From contig NZ_CANMRL010000001.1 of the NCBI RefSeq assembly GCF_947500255.1, forward strand, positions 1,426,001-1,490,000: a stretch of 64,000 nucleotides of DNA, written 5' to 3'. Positions 48,264 to 58,496 of the stretch are shown here, in pieces; the first letter of the stretch is position 1; each line of letters begins with the position of its first letter. Source of the stretch: an uncultured Psychroserpens sp. Lineage in GTDB: Bacteria; Bacteroidota; Bacteroidia; Flavobacteriales; Flavobacteriaceae. Below the pieces are notes generated by a model that was not told the origin of the DNA, made no database searches, and saw nothing but the letters and a program-made list of their open reading frames with translations. Position numbers and translations under genes: made by a program.

Positions 48264-49541
48264 CTATAGACTCACGTTAAAGGTAAACTTGGCCGCAAAA
48301 TTATCGGCCCATGACGGCAGGTGATAACCACCATAACGATAGGCAAAACTTAGTCCGAAACCAAAAAGAAGTTTGTTTAGCTCAATGCCAGCTTCAGAAT
48401 ACCCCTTAGACAGGGTGTTAAATTCTATACTTTCATGACGTTCAATATTACTCATATCACCAATAGCAAATCTGGAAATAAGGACAAGTTGCGGTCTGTA
48501 GCGTTCTGTAATTTTAAAAGGTCTCACAAAGTGTTTGAGTTGTAATGTTGTAAAACGATCAGAAAAGAATTCGTTAAAATACATGGTTTCAAAACTGTTG
48601 ATTCCTGCTACAGAAAAACGTTGTAAAACAGTCTCTTTGGTAATGTTATTAGGATAGGCGTGGTATAGATGTGTTAAGGGCGTATTTCCTAAGGCTAGAC
48701 CAGAAGTTAAAATGGCTTCGGTAAAAACTTTGTCATTAAATATAAATCGATGTACAGTTCTAAAGTCAGTTTTGAAAAAATTAAAGTCACCTTTTAAAAC
48801 ATTTCTAAAACCTTGTGTCAATTGCAATGAGAATTTAGGATAACCACTTTTGGTTTCTTTGACTTGACCATCGTTGAGTTCAAAATTACTAAAAGGACTC
48901 CATTGCAAAGATACTTTTGCAGTACTTAGGTCAAAGGTTTCATAAGAGGTGTCATCAATGGTATAAAAATAATTATATGTTGGATTGATCTTACTTATGG
49001 AAAATTCAGCTTCAGATAACAAATGATTTGAAAATTGATGTTCAATACCAACAGCTTTTGTAATGTGTTTATGGAAAAGATCAATGTTTAATAATCGTGG
49101 CTCGAAAAACGAAAAAAAGCGCTTGTCTGTTAAAAATGTTGAGCTACCTGTTTCCTGTAAATCATCAGTATAGGATATATTTATCCATGTGTCTGTATCT
49201 TTATTTGCCCTAAAGCCTCCACCAATTTTATATTTAAATCGATGATCTCTAAAGCCATAAACCACATAACTATTGATGCGATATTTTTCAGAAAACCCGT
49301 CATTAGTCTCACCGCCAAGTCCCGTTCTAAATCCTTCATACTGATTAAATTTTATCAAGTATTTTAAGTCTATATTTAGAAATTTAGTAGGAAAAAAGCC
49401 GTTACCTAATTGTTTTAGAAATTCCCTTTTGTTTATAGAGTCGTTTTTAACTTTTGTAGAATCGTTATCAGATGTCGGATTTTGTGAATGTAATGCACAA
49501 GTAAATAGCGTAACAAAAATTAGGCAAAAAGTCTTATGCAT
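48264..49541 (-). CDS. Standalone DUF5686-like outer-membrane barrel
   Basis: Signal peptide; FLNIDLKYLIKFNQYEGFRTGLGGETNDGFS; YSEAGIELNKLLFGFGLSFAYRYGGY. Confidence 0.65.
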   Translation of the reverse strand: MHKTFCLIFVTLFTCALHSQNPTSDNDSTKVKNDSINKREFLKQLGNGFFPTKFLNIDLKYLIKFNQYEGFRTGLGGETNDGFSEKYRINSYVVYGFRDHRFKYKIGGGFRANKDTDTWINISYTDDLQETGSSTFLTDKRFFSFFEPRLLNIDLFHKHITKAVGIEHQFSNHLLSEAEFSISKINPTYNYFYTIDDTSYETFDLSTAKVSLQWSPFSNFELNDGQVKETKSGYPKFSLQLTQGFRNVLKGDFNFFKTDFRTVHRFIFNDKVFTEAILTSGLALGNTPLTHLYHAYPNNITKETVLQRFSVAGINSFETMYFNEFFSDRFTTLQLKHFVRPFKITERYRPQLVLISRFAIGDMSNIERHESIEFNTLSKGYSEAGIELNKLLFGFGLSFAYRYGGYHLPSWADNFAAKFTFNVSL

Positions 49542-49569
49542 GTAATCGTTAATATGTTTAGGATTAATA

Positions 49570-49601
49570 AAAAAAGCGACGTTGTGTTAGTCGCTTTTTT
49601 G
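49570..49601 (-). terminator. Intrinsic terminator after frr
   Basis: AAAAAAGCGAC-gttgtgtta-GTCGCTTTTTT. Confidence 0.8.
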
Positions 49602-49605
49602 AATG

Positions 49606-50160
49606 TTATACTGTCATGATTTCATTATCTTTGACATCAAAAGTATCGTCTATTTTCTTAACGTACTTGTCTGTCATTTGTTGTATGTCAATTTCAGCAT
49701 TTTTTTGCTGATCTTCTGAGACATCAAGATCCTTAATTTCATTGTTTGCATCTTTACGTGCATTTCTAACACCAACTTTTGCATCTTCAGCTTCCGCTTT
49801 TGCCTGCTTGGACAAGTCACGTCTACGCTCTTCTGTTAAAGGAGGAACATTGATTATTATTGATTCACCATTACTCATCGGGTTAAACCCTAAATTTGCA
49901 ACCATGATGCCACGTTCAATCTCTTGAAGCATGCTTTTTTCCCAAGGTTGAACTGTAATAGTTCTACCATCAGGTGTATTGACGTTGGCTACTTGATTTA
50001 AAGGTGTTTGAGTGCCGTAATAGTCTACCATTACACTTCCCAACATCGATGGACTAGCTTTACCAGCTCGAATATTTACAAATTGCTTTTCAAGGTGCTT
50101 TATTGCAGCATCCATAGCTTCTTGAGCTGTATCTAATATAAATTTTATGTCTTCGTTCAT
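49606..50160 (-). CDS. frr: Ribosome recycling factor
   Basis: 184 aa; NIRAGKASPSML, PPLTEERRRDLSKQAKAEAEDAKVGVRNARKDAN. Confidence 0.97.
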   Translation of the reverse strand: MNEDIKFILDTAQEAMDAAIKHLEKQFVNIRAGKASPSMLGSVMVDYYGTQTPLNQVANVNTPDGRTITVQPWEKSMLQEIERGIMVANLGFNPMSNGESIIINVPPLTEERRRDLSKQAKAEAEDAKVGVRNARKDANNEIKDLDVSEDQQKNAEIDIQQMTDKYVKKIDDTFDVKDNEIMTV

Positions 50161-50210
50161 AGTTTAAAAACTTTAATTCGTAAAATGCTTACCAAAAAAT
50201 AAGCCAAACA

Positions 50211-50918
50211 TTATAAATTAACTTTAGTTCCTATATTTTCTCCGGATACTACTTTCAATAAATTCCCTTTTTTGTTCATATCAAAAACGATAATTGGAAG
50301 TTTATTTTCCTGACTCAATGTGAATGCTGTCGTATCCATGACTTTTAGTCCTTGACGTAGCACATCATCAAATGTAATATGATCAAATTTGATAGCATCT
50401 GCATTTTTCTCTGGGTCATCATTATAGATACCATCAACACGTGTTCCTTTTAAAATAACATCTGCTTCAATTTCAATAGCTCTTAAAACCGCTGCAGAAT
50501 CTGTAGTAAAATAAGGATTTCCAGTTCCTCCACCAAAAATAACTACACGACCTTTATTAAGATGACTCATTGCTTTTCTTCTAATAAAGGGTTCTGCTAC
50601 TTCATTAATTTTAATCGCAGTTTGTAAACGGGTTTTTACACCAGCATCTTCTAAAGCATTTTGCAAAGCTAAGCCGTTAATTACGGTTGCGAGCATTCCC
50701 ATATGGTCACCTTGAACACGATCCATTCCATTCATCGCACCAGCTACACCCCTAAAAATATTTCCACCACCGATTACAATGGCTACTTCAACGCCAAGAT
50801 CGGTAATTTCTTTAATATCTTTAGCATATTCTCCCAGACGTTCTGGATCAATTCCATATTGACGAGAACCCATTAGAGCTTCACCAGATAATTTAAGTAG
50901 GATTCTTTTGTATTTCAT
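50211..50918 (-). CDS. pyrH: UMP kinase
   Basis: [25 protein letters not shown]-like, [20 protein letters not shown]. Confidence 0.97.
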   Translation of the reverse strand: MKYKRILLKLSGEALMGSRQYGIDPERLGEYAKDIKEITDLGVEVAIVIGGGNIFRGVAGAMNGMDRVQGDHMGMLATVINGLALQNALEDAGVKTRLQTAIKINEVAEPFIRRKAMSHLNKGRVVIFGGGTGNPYFTTDSAAVLRAIEIEADVILKGTRVDGIYNDDPEKNADAIKFDHITFDDVLRQGLKVMDTTAFTLSQENKLPIIVFDMNKKGNLLKVVSGENIGTKVNL

Positions 50919-51120
50919 TTCTTATATTGAAAGTTTAGCAAATATAATCATTATTGTAATTTAGAAAAGTAGAATTGGGATATAAAAAAATACCTGTGAA
51001 AATGACAATTACTTTTATGAACTTATGAAAAGACAGTAATTTTGTATTGATTATGAGCAATTTAATTTTCGTAACATAAATAATTTTCGTTTTTTTATAA
51101 AGTATTCTATACCAGCTATT

Positions 51121-52515
51121 ATGAAAAATAGAGTGTTTCTTTTACTTTTCTCCTTTGTTTTAATTTTTTCATGTAGAGAACCTGCACCTAAAGGATTGGA
51201 CACTAAACTTATTGCCGCCGAATATTACAAAGGCGTTGTGAAAATAATTATGCTTGATCCAGAATTAGAAAAAGAAAAGCCTGGTAAAGGTTATTTAAGT
51301 AGAGGTTCTGGTTTTATCGTGACCAAAGACGGTTATGTTTTTACTAATAAGCATGTAGTGGAAACAGCTGTTAAAGGTTATTTAGACTACGACTATAATG
51401 TTGGTAAAACCAAAAAATCTAAAATTGATGTATATTCTGAAGACATTGTAAATGATAAGAATTTAGTTAAAGTTTATCGAGTTGGACATACAGTTCCTGT
51501 AATTCAGGTGTTTAATGGGAAGAGTGAAAACGACTATAAATTATATAAAGCTAAGGTTGTTTCAATAGGAGCAGGTGCTTTTGATGGCGCACTATTAAAA
51601 ATAGTTAGTGATTTAAATGATAATCCAGTAAGCATGAATTTTACCAAGCTTCCTGTTGGAAATTCTGATACGGTATCACAAGGAGAAAAATTATGTGTGT
51701 TTGGATATCCAGCACAATTTCAAGGCTCAGCAGATCTAATGTTAAGAGATTTAAGCACCCTAAGTGTTGGTATTATGAGTGGTAATGATTTTGTGTTTAA
51801 TTCTGATTATGGGTATATTAAAACTGATGCTGAAATTCACCCTGGAAATAGCGGAGGGCCTGTTTTTGATGAGAATAATAAAGTTATTGGAATTGCGACA
51901 GCTAAAGGAAATAAAACAGGAATTGGACTTGTAGGTGGTATTAATGGAATGTACTATATTTCTGCTATTGATAATAAAGCTCACACAAAATTAATTGCAG
52001 ATGGGTTAACATTACCTAATCGTTCATCATCAATAAATACAATTAAAGGGGATAAACAATTAACAAAAACCAAAGCACAGATTAATGCGGCAATAGCTTT
52101 ACGAGTTAAAAAGGAGAATGACCTAAAGAAACCACCTTCTAATTATGTGTCTTATTTAAGTTCTAAGGTGTTTTTCTCAAATGTTTCTGCAAAAAAGAAT
52201 AATAACCTAATACCAGATGCCTCTAAACGATACTCTAGTTTTACAATAGACAAGTCTTTGGGAGGAGTAATTTGGATATATGTTGAAAATAAGCCTTATA
52301 AACTAGGAACAGACAGAATGAAAGTCTATGTAGATTTAATGGATGAAAATGGCAATTATAAACAAGTTAAAACCTTTAATGTCACTGAAGTTAACAGCAG
52401 TTCATCTATAACACATTTCTCCAATTCATTTTACAAATCGGGTAAGTATAAAATCAGTGTTTATTCTGATACTAAACTTATAAACTCTGGATATATGACA
52501 CTTTCTTATAAATAA
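51121..52515 (+). CDS. Trypsin-like (S1C) serine protease lipoprotein without obvious PDZ domain
   Basis: Lipobox IFSCRE; TNKHVVE, DGALLKI, HPGNSGGPVFDENNKVIGIATAKG triad. Confidence 0.88.
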   Translation: MKNRVFLLLFSFVLIFSCREPAPKGLDTKLIAAEYYKGVVKIIMLDPELEKEKPGKGYLSRGSGFIVTKDGYVFTNKHVVETAVKGYLDYDYNVGKTKKSKIDVYSEDIVNDKNLVKVYRVGHTVPVIQVFNGKSENDYKLYKAKVVSIGAGAFDGALLKIVSDLNDNPVSMNFTKLPVGNSDTVSQGEKLCVFGYPAQFQGSADLMLRDLSTLSVGIMSGNDFVFNSDYGYIKTDAEIHPGNSGGPVFDENNKVIGIATAKGNKTGIGLVGGINGMYYISAIDNKAHTKLIADGLTLPNRSSSINTIKGDKQLTKTKAQINAAIALRVKKENDLKKPPSNYVSYLSSKVFFSNVSAKKNNNLIPDASKRYSSFTIDKSLGGVIWIYVENKPYKLGTDRMKVYVDLMDENGNYKQVKTFNVTEVNSSSSITHFSNSFYKSGKYKISVYSDTKLINSGYMTLSYK

Positions 52516-52517
52516 AA

Positions 52518-52545
52518 AAACCTCTCAAATTAATGAGAGGCTTCG
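52518..52545. terminator. Shared bidirectional terminator between S1C protease and tsf
   Basis: CCTCTCA-aattaa-TGAGAGG with flanking A run. Confidence 0.7.
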
Positions 52546-52571
52546 TTTTATATTGAGAATAAAATAGATTA

Positions 52572-53546
52572 TTATCCTACTGTAGCACGTTTAAACCCAG
52601 TAACAGTAACGTCACCATAAGATTCAACATACTGAGCGACAGTTTTCTTTTCATCTTTAATGAACTTTTGATCTAATAAACATTGTTCTTGATCTAAAGT
52701 TGTATTATCAGAAATGAAACGCTCCATTTTACCTGGTAAAATTCTATCCCAGATTTGTTCTGGCTTACCTTCAGCTTTTAATTCGGCTTTAGCAGCTTCT
52801 TCAGCTTGAGCTAATACTTCAGGAGTTAATTGTGCCATTGAGATGTACTGTGGTACATTCTTTAAGGTCTTACCTAAACGTCCTAATTCGATATTATCTT
52901 TTTCGATTACAGCAATTCTTGCTTCTGTTTCAGAAGCAACGTATGCTGGATCAAAATCTCTATAAGATAATGTTGTAGCTCCCATAGAAGCGACTTGCAT
53001 AGCAAGGTCTTTTACTAAAACTTCAGCGTTATCCACGTTTGCAGATAATCCTACTAATGCAGCAATTTTATTGATATGAACATATTGTCCAACGTAAGGT
53101 GCATCTAATTTTTCAAAAGAAGTGATGTCTAATTTTTCACCAATAACTCCTGTTTGTTCTGTTAACTTTTCAGCAACAGTCATTCCACCAAAATCGGCAG
53201 CTAAGAATTCTTCCTTAGTGTTATAGTTTAATGCAATTTCTGCAAATTGATTAGCTAATGCTACGAAGTTTTCATTTTTCCCAACGAAATCAGTTTCACA
53301 TCCTAATACAATAGCAACACCAGACGTGTTATCTGCATTAATTTTTGCGATTGCAGCACCTTCAGATGAATCTCTATCAGCTCTTTTTTCTGCAACTTTT
53401 TGTCCTTTTTTACGAAGTACTTCAATGGCTTTGTCGAAATCGCCTCCAGCTTCAACTAAGGCTTTTTTACAATCCATCATACCAGCTCCTGTGGCTTGTC
53501 TTAATTTATTTACTTCTGCGGCTGTAATTTTTACAGTATTTTCCAT
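52572..53546 (-). CDS. tsf: Elongation factor Ts
   Basis: VNKLRQATGAGMMDCKKALVEAGGDFDKAIEVLRKKG. Confidence 0.97.
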   Translation of the reverse strand: MENTVKITAAEVNKLRQATGAGMMDCKKALVEAGGDFDKAIEVLRKKGQKVAEKRADRDSSEGAAIAKINADNTSGVAIVLGCETDFVGKNENFVALANQFAEIALNYNTKEEFLAADFGGMTVAEKLTEQTGVIGEKLDITSFEKLDAPYVGQYVHINKIAALVGLSANVDNAEVLVKDLAMQVASMGATTLSYRDFDPAYVASETEARIAVIEKDNIELGRLGKTLKNVPQYISMAQLTPEVLAQAEEAAKAELKAEGKPEQIWDRILPGKMERFISDNTTLDQEQCLLDQKFIKDEKKTVAQYVESYGDVTVTGFKRATVG

Positions 53547-53567
53547 TGTTTATAAAAATTTAAAAAA

Positions 53568-53608
53568 GTCGTTTAATTTATATTTCGTGATGAAAACAAT
53601 TAAACGAC
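53568..53608 (-). terminator. Terminator/attenuator hairpin between rpsB and tsf
   Basis: GTCGTTTAATT (53568-53578) / AATTAAACGAC (53598-53608), 11-bp perfect stem. Confidence 0.7.
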
Positions 53609-53633
53609 TTAATTATATTGTGTAATTGTTTAT

Positions 53634-54449
53634 TTATTCTTCTTCGTTAGTGGCAACTGGTGCAACTACTTCAGCTTTTTTCTCAGCTTTTGCTTCAGTT
53701 TTCACTTCTTTTTTTGCTGCTGGTGATTTTTCACTTTTAGCATCTCTTTCAGCTTTTTCTGATTTTCTTTCAGCTAATCCATCTGCAACTGCCGATGTTA
53801 CTACTGATAAGATCTTGTTAATTGACTTAGACGCATCGTCGTTAGCAGGAATTAAATAATCTACTTCACGAGGATCTGAGTTTGTATCTACCATTGCGAA
53901 GATTGGAATGTTTAATTTCTGTGCTTCTTTAATGGCGATGTGCTCACGTTTGATATCTACTACAAAAAGTGCACCAGGTAAACGTGTCATATCAGAAATA
54001 GATCCTAAGTTCTTTTCTAATTTAGCTCTTTGACGATCTACTTGTAAACGTTCTTTCTTAGATAAAGAGTTAAATGTTCCATCTTTCTTCATACGATCAA
54101 TCATAGCCATTTTCTTAACAGCTTTTCTAATCGTAACAAAGTTAGTTAACATTCCACCTGGCCATCTTTCAGTGATGTAAGGCATGTTTACAGCGCCAGC
54201 TTTTTCAGCAACGATGTCTTTTGCTTGTTTTTTTGTAGCAACAAATAAGATCTTCTTTCCAGAAGCTGCAATCTTGTGAAGCGCTTCAGAAGTTTCTTGA
54301 ATTTTTGCTGCTGTTTTGTAAAGGTTAATGATATGGATACCGTTACGTTCCATATAAATGTAAGGAGCCATGTTTGGATCCCATTTTCTTGTCAAGTGAC
54401 CAAAGTGTACACCTGCTTCAAGTAAGTCTTTTACTTCTACTTTTTCCAT
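53634..54449 (-). CDS. rpsB: 30S ribosomal protein S2
   Basis: LLEAGVHFGHLTRKWDPNMAPYIY, RWPGGMLTNF, LPGALFVVDIKREHIAIKEAQKLNIP. Confidence 0.98.
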   Translation of the reverse strand: MEKVEVKDLLEAGVHFGHLTRKWDPNMAPYIYMERNGIHIINLYKTAAKIQETSEALHKIAASGKKILFVATKKQAKDIVAEKAGAVNMPYITERWPGGMLTNFVTIRKAVKKMAMIDRMKKDGTFNSLSKKERLQVDRQRAKLEKNLGSISDMTRLPGALFVVDIKREHIAIKEAQKLNIPIFAMVDTNSDPREVDYLIPANDDASKSINKILSVVTSAVADGLAERKSEKAERDAKSEKSPAAKKEVKTEAKAEKKAEVVAPVATNEEE

Positions 54450-54533
54450 TTTGTAATAGTTTACGTTCTGTTAAATTAGCAATGATCGAGTGGTTGCTTA
54501 CGCTCGCCTTGACCATTTAGATGCTAAACTGTA

Positions 54534-54558
54534 CCTGAACTCGTTTCAGGATTTTTTT
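54534..54558 (+). terminator. Terminator-like hairpin with T tract on plus strand, antisense to rpsI-rpsB interval
   Basis: CCTGAA-ctcgt-TTCAGG-aTTTTTTT. Confidence 0.5.
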
Positions 54559-54594
54559 AATTGTTGCCGAATGGAAATTCAGCGGTTTTAATTT

Positions 54595-54636
54595 AAAGCT
54601 GTTCTGATGGTTAATCAGAACAGCTTTGATTTTTTT
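54595..54636. terminator. Strong 14-bp hairpin downstream of rpsI; T tract on plus strand
   Basis: AAAGCTGTTCTGAT (54595-54608) / ATCAGAACAGCTTT (54614-54627) then gaTTTTTTT. Confidence 0.7.
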
Positions 54637-54676
54637 ATATTCCGAAGAAAATTCAGAATAATAAAAAAGGATAGGA

Positions 54677-55063
54677 TTAACGTTTCGAGAATTGGAATTT
54701 TTTCCTTGCTTTCTTCTGACCGAATTTTTTACGTTCAACCATACGAGGGTCTCTAGTTAATAATCCTTCTGGCTTTAATATTAGTCTGTTTTCTGCATCA
54801 AGTTCGCACATAGCGCGAGATAATGCCAAACGGATCGCTTCGGCTTGGCCTGTAATACCTCCACCGTAAACGTTTACTGTAATATCAAAGTTGCCATCAT
54901 TGTTAGTCATAGCTAAAGGTTGGTTTACCTTATACTGCAATGTTGCAGTAGGAAAATAAACCGCCATGTCTTTTTTGTTCACCGTGATGTTACCTTTTCC
55001 TTTGGCAACGTACACACGAGCAACAGCCGTCTTTCTACGGCCAATTTTGTGAATTACTTCCAT
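54677..55063 (-). CDS. rpsI: 30S ribosomal protein S9
   Basis: IGRRKTAVARVYVAKGKGNITVN, C-terminal ERKKFGQKKARKKFQFSKR. Confidence 0.98.
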   Translation of the reverse strand: MEVIHKIGRRKTAVARVYVAKGKGNITVNKKDMAVYFPTATLQYKVNQPLAMTNNDGNFDITVNVYGGGITGQAEAIRLALSRAMCELDAENRLILKPEGLLTRDPRMVERKKFGQKKARKKFQFSKR

Positions 55064-55518
55064 TAGTTAACTTTGTTTAAGTCGATTGCTTTTGGTTTTT
55101 GAGCTTCATGTTTGTGCTCAGAACCTACAACAACATTTAAATTACGGAATAAATCTGCACCTAATTTGTTTTTAGGGAGCATTCCTTTTACTGATTTTTC
55201 TACGATTCTTGCAGGATCTTTTCCAAACAATTCATTCGCAGTTAAACTTCTTTGACCACCTGGATACCCTGTGTGACGAATGTACGTTTTGTCATTCCAC
55301 TTGTTTCCTGATAAGTTGATTTTTTCTGCATTGATAACAATAACGTTATCTCCACAATCAACATGTGGTGTGAAGTTAGGCTTGTGTTTACCTCTTAAAA
55401 GTATTGCTACTTTAGAAGCTAAACGACCTAGCGTTTGATTCTCAGCATCAACTAAAACCCACTCTTTATTAACAGTAGCTTTGTTTGCTGAAATCGTTTT
55501 GTAGCTTAATGTGTCCAC
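55063..55518 (-). CDS. rplM: 50S ribosomal protein L13
   Basis: [48 protein letters not shown]. Confidence 0.98.
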   Translation of the reverse strand: MDTLSYKTISANKATVNKEWVLVDAENQTLGRLASKVAILLRGKHKPNFTPHVDCGDNVIVINAEKINLSGNKWNDKTYIRHTGYPGGQRSLTANELFGKDPARIVEKSVKGMLPKNKLGADLFRNLNVVVGSEHKHEAQKPKAIDLNKVN

Positions 55519-55755
55519 ACTTATTAATTTTGTTATTAAACATTCCTCTCTTAAAAAAGAGTTTGCAAATTTACGATTAAATATTTGATTACCAAATCCT
55601 ATTTAGCCAATATTTTAAGTTGTGTCCAAAATAATTTTCCTTTTGTATGAGATTGATAACGAAGCCATTCGTTAAAATTTTCTCAAACATGATGATTTTA
55701 TGTAACAAAGACTTTAAATTGAAGTCTTTACAACGAAGACTAATCAATCAAATCA

Positions 55756-58416
55756 ATGAAAATCTATTCACTAATTACTGCAGTATTCCTATGCAGTTCA
55801 TTTACTGTTTTTGCACAAAATGAATCATCAATTCCAAAAAGAGTATACACAACTTCACCCATTAAAGACCTAAAGGCTCCAACTATTGATGGTATTCTTG
55901 ACGAAGCCGCTTGGGATATTGTGGAGTGGACATCTGATTACGTAGAATTCCAGCCAGATGTAGGTACACCTCCTTCCGAACAAACCAAAATGAAAATTGT
56001 GTATGACGACAAAAACTTATATGTCGCTTTCAAATGTTATCAAGCAGATCCTTCGACCATAGAAAAACGTATGGGAAGACGAGATGACTTTCCTGGAGAT
56101 TGGGTTGAAATCAATCTTGGAAGCTATAATGATGACCGAACGGGATTTTCGTTTACCATTTCAGCATCTGGAGTAAAAGGCGATGAATTTATATCTGATA
56201 ACGGAAATTTTGATGGCAGTTGGAATCCAATTTGGTATGCTGATACAAAAATTAATGATGATGGTTGGACTGCCGAAATGCGAATTCCGTTAAGTCAGTT
56301 ACGTTTTGGAGACCTCGAAGATCAAGTTTGGGGTTTACAATCAACACGACGCTATTTTAATAATGAAGAGCGATCAACATGGCAACCTTTACCTGCAAAT
56401 CCACCAGGATGGGTAAGTGAGTTTGGTGAGTTACGCGGACTTGTTGGATTAAAGCCTCAAAAACAATTAGAAATTCAACCCTATACTGTCGCACAATTAG
56501 ATACCTATCAAGCCGAAGCAGGAAACCCATTTAGAGATGGAAATGATACCAAACTTACTGGAGGATTGGATGCCAAAATTGGAATTACAAATGACCTCAC
56601 AGTTGATGTGACGATTAATCCAGATTTCGGACAAGTAGATGCCGATCCAGGAGCAATTGCATTGGATGGTTTTGAGATTTTCTTTCAGGAACGACGACCA
56701 TTTTTTGTAGAGAATAAAAATGTCTTTGACTTTAGAGTGGGAGGCGGAAGAGATAATGTGTTCTTCTCAAGACGTATTGGTAGAACACCTCAAGGCTTTA
56801 CAACAGCCGATGGCAGTTTGGGTGAATATGAGGACATACCAAATTTCACTACTATACTTGGTGCAGCAAAATTTAGTGGTAAAACAAAAAATGGTTGGGC
56901 TATCGGACTTTTAGAAAGTATTACAGCTAAAGAATATGCTGAGATTGAATTAGATGAGCGTGAAGATGTGATCAATAGCTTACCTGAAGTTGGTGAACGA
57001 CGAGAAGAACTCGTTGAGCCGTTTACTAATTATTTGGTGGCAAGAGCACAGAAAGATTTTAATGATCGTAACTCGTACATAGGTGCCATTGTAACATCTA
57101 CCAATAGAAAATTGGAAGGGAATTTAGATTTCCTAAGAAAGAGCGCTTATACTGGTGGTGTCGATTTTAGACATAACTGGAAAAACCGTAGGTATTACAT
57201 TCAAGGGAATCTCACATTAAGTACTGTTAATGGAAGTAAGGAAGCCATTACCAACACACAAACCTCATTAACACATTTATTTCAACGAACTGATGCCAGT
57301 CATGTAGATGTCGATCCTAATAAAACCTCATTAACTGGTTCGGGTGGACGACTGGAATTTGGTCAACGTGGTAGTGATAAATGGCGATATACTATTGGCG
57401 GAAATTGGAAATCTCCAGAATTAGAACTTAATGATATTGGATTTTTAAGACAGGCAGATATTATTTCTCAATATGCTAATGTGAGGCGTTTATTTAATAA
57501 GCCTACAAGTTGGTTTAGGAGAGCAAATATTGGTTTAGAACAATTTACGCAATATGATTTTGAAGGGAATTATAATAGGATTCAGTATGAAATGAGTGGA
57601 AATATTAATTTCATAAATAACTGGTTTGCCGATTTTGGAGCCGCACACAAACCTAGAATATATAGTAATACTGTATTGCGAGGAGGTCCGAGATGGAGAT
57701 GGAACGAAGAGAATTTTTGGTATATGTTCATAGGAACCGATCAACGCAAGAAACTAAGTACAACTATAGGTTATGTGAACTCAAGAGCAAAGCAAAACAA
57801 TTTTTCATTAGATCGTTATGAATTAAGATTTAGATACCAACCTTTAAATTCATTGAGTATGTCTTTAAATTTTGAGTACGAAGAAAATCCAAATAGAACC
57901 CAATATGTTACCGAATCTAATTTTAACGGAACTCCTCGTTATATCTTAGGTGAAATTGATAACGAAAGTTTGAGTGCTACCTTGAGAGTCAACTATAATA
58001 TCAATCCTAATTTGACCATTCAATATTATGGACAGCCTTTTATATTCAAGGCGAAGTATTCTAACTTTAATTTTGTAAACAATCCTACTGCAGAAAACAT
58101 TAACGACCGTGTTACGTGGTATGATGCTAATCAAATTTCAGAAGAAAACGGTTCATACGTTGTGGATGAAGATGTAAATGGAACATCAGATTATAGTTTT
58201 GGAAACCCTGACTTTGCTTTCGTACAGTTTAGATCAAACCTTGTGGTGCGTTGGGAATACATTCCAGGATCAGAAGTATTCTTAGTATGGTCTCAAGGAA
58301 TTACTGGTCTAGGTGATGTGAATAATGATTTTGGAGCTATTATTGACAACCAAATTTTTAACCAAAAACCCGAAAACACATTCTTGATTAAGGCTACATA
58401 CCGATTTGTATTGTAG
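55756..58416 (+). CDS. DUF5916-like protein with N-terminal carbohydrate-binding (CBM9-like) module
   Basis: PTIDGILDEAAWDIVEWTSDYVEFQPDVGTPPSEQTKMKIVYDDKNLYVAFKCYQ; FGQVDADPGAIALDGFEIFFQERRPFFVENKNVFDF; C-terminal barrel. Confidence 0.85.
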   Translation: MKIYSLITAVFLCSSFTVFAQNESSIPKRVYTTSPIKDLKAPTIDGILDEAAWDIVEWTSDYVEFQPDVGTPPSEQTKMKIVYDDKNLYVAFKCYQADPSTIEKRMGRRDDFPGDWVEINLGSYNDDRTGFSFTISASGVKGDEFISDNGNFDGSWNPIWYADTKINDDGWTAEMRIPLSQLRFGDLEDQVWGLQSTRRYFNNEERSTWQPLPANPPGWVSEFGELRGLVGLKPQKQLEIQPYTVAQLDTYQAEAGNPFRDGNDTKLTGGLDAKIGITNDLTVDVTINPDFGQVDADPGAIALDGFEIFFQERRPFFVENKNVFDFRVGGGRDNVFFSRRIGRTPQGFTTADGSLGEYEDIPNFTTILGAAKFSGKTKNGWAIGLLESITAKEYAEIELDEREDVINSLPEVGERREELVEPFTNYLVARAQKDFNDRNSYIGAIVTSTNRKLEGNLDFLRKSAYTGGVDFRHNWKNRRYYIQGNLTLSTVNGSKEAITNTQTSLTHLFQRTDASHVDVDPNKTSLTGSGGRLEFGQRGSDKWRYTIGGNWKSPELELNDIGFLRQADIISQYANVRRLFNKPTSWFRRANIGLEQFTQYDFEGNYNRIQYEMSGNINFINNWFADFGAAHKPRIYSNTVLRGGPRWRWNEENFWYMFIGTDQRKKLSTTIGYVNSRAKQNNFSLDRYELRFRYQPLNSLSMSLNFEYEENPNRTQYVTESNFNGTPRYILGEIDNESLSATLRVNYNINPNLTIQYYGQPFIFKAKYSNFNFVNNPTAENINDRVTWYDANQISEENGSYVVDEDVNGTSDYSFGNPDFAFVQFRSNLVVRWEYIPGSEVFLVWSQGITGLGDVNNDFGAIIDNQIFNQKPENTFLIKATYRFVL

Positions 58417-58496
58417 TGGTTTAGAATACTATTTTAAACCGTTATATCTATAATTCTAACATCGACGCAGTAATTTTTAATTACTTTTGCAAAAGG

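Noticed and set aside
53326-53859. Plus-strand ORFs (99, 60, 77 aa) over tsf and rpsB
   Set aside because: Mirror frames of Lys/Ala-rich ribosomal/EF genes; low complexity Ser/Phe/Leu composition.
54517-54738. 73-aa minus-strand ORF between rpsI and rpsB
   Set aside because: Overlaps the rpsI 3' end in another frame and consists of terminator hairpin sequence.
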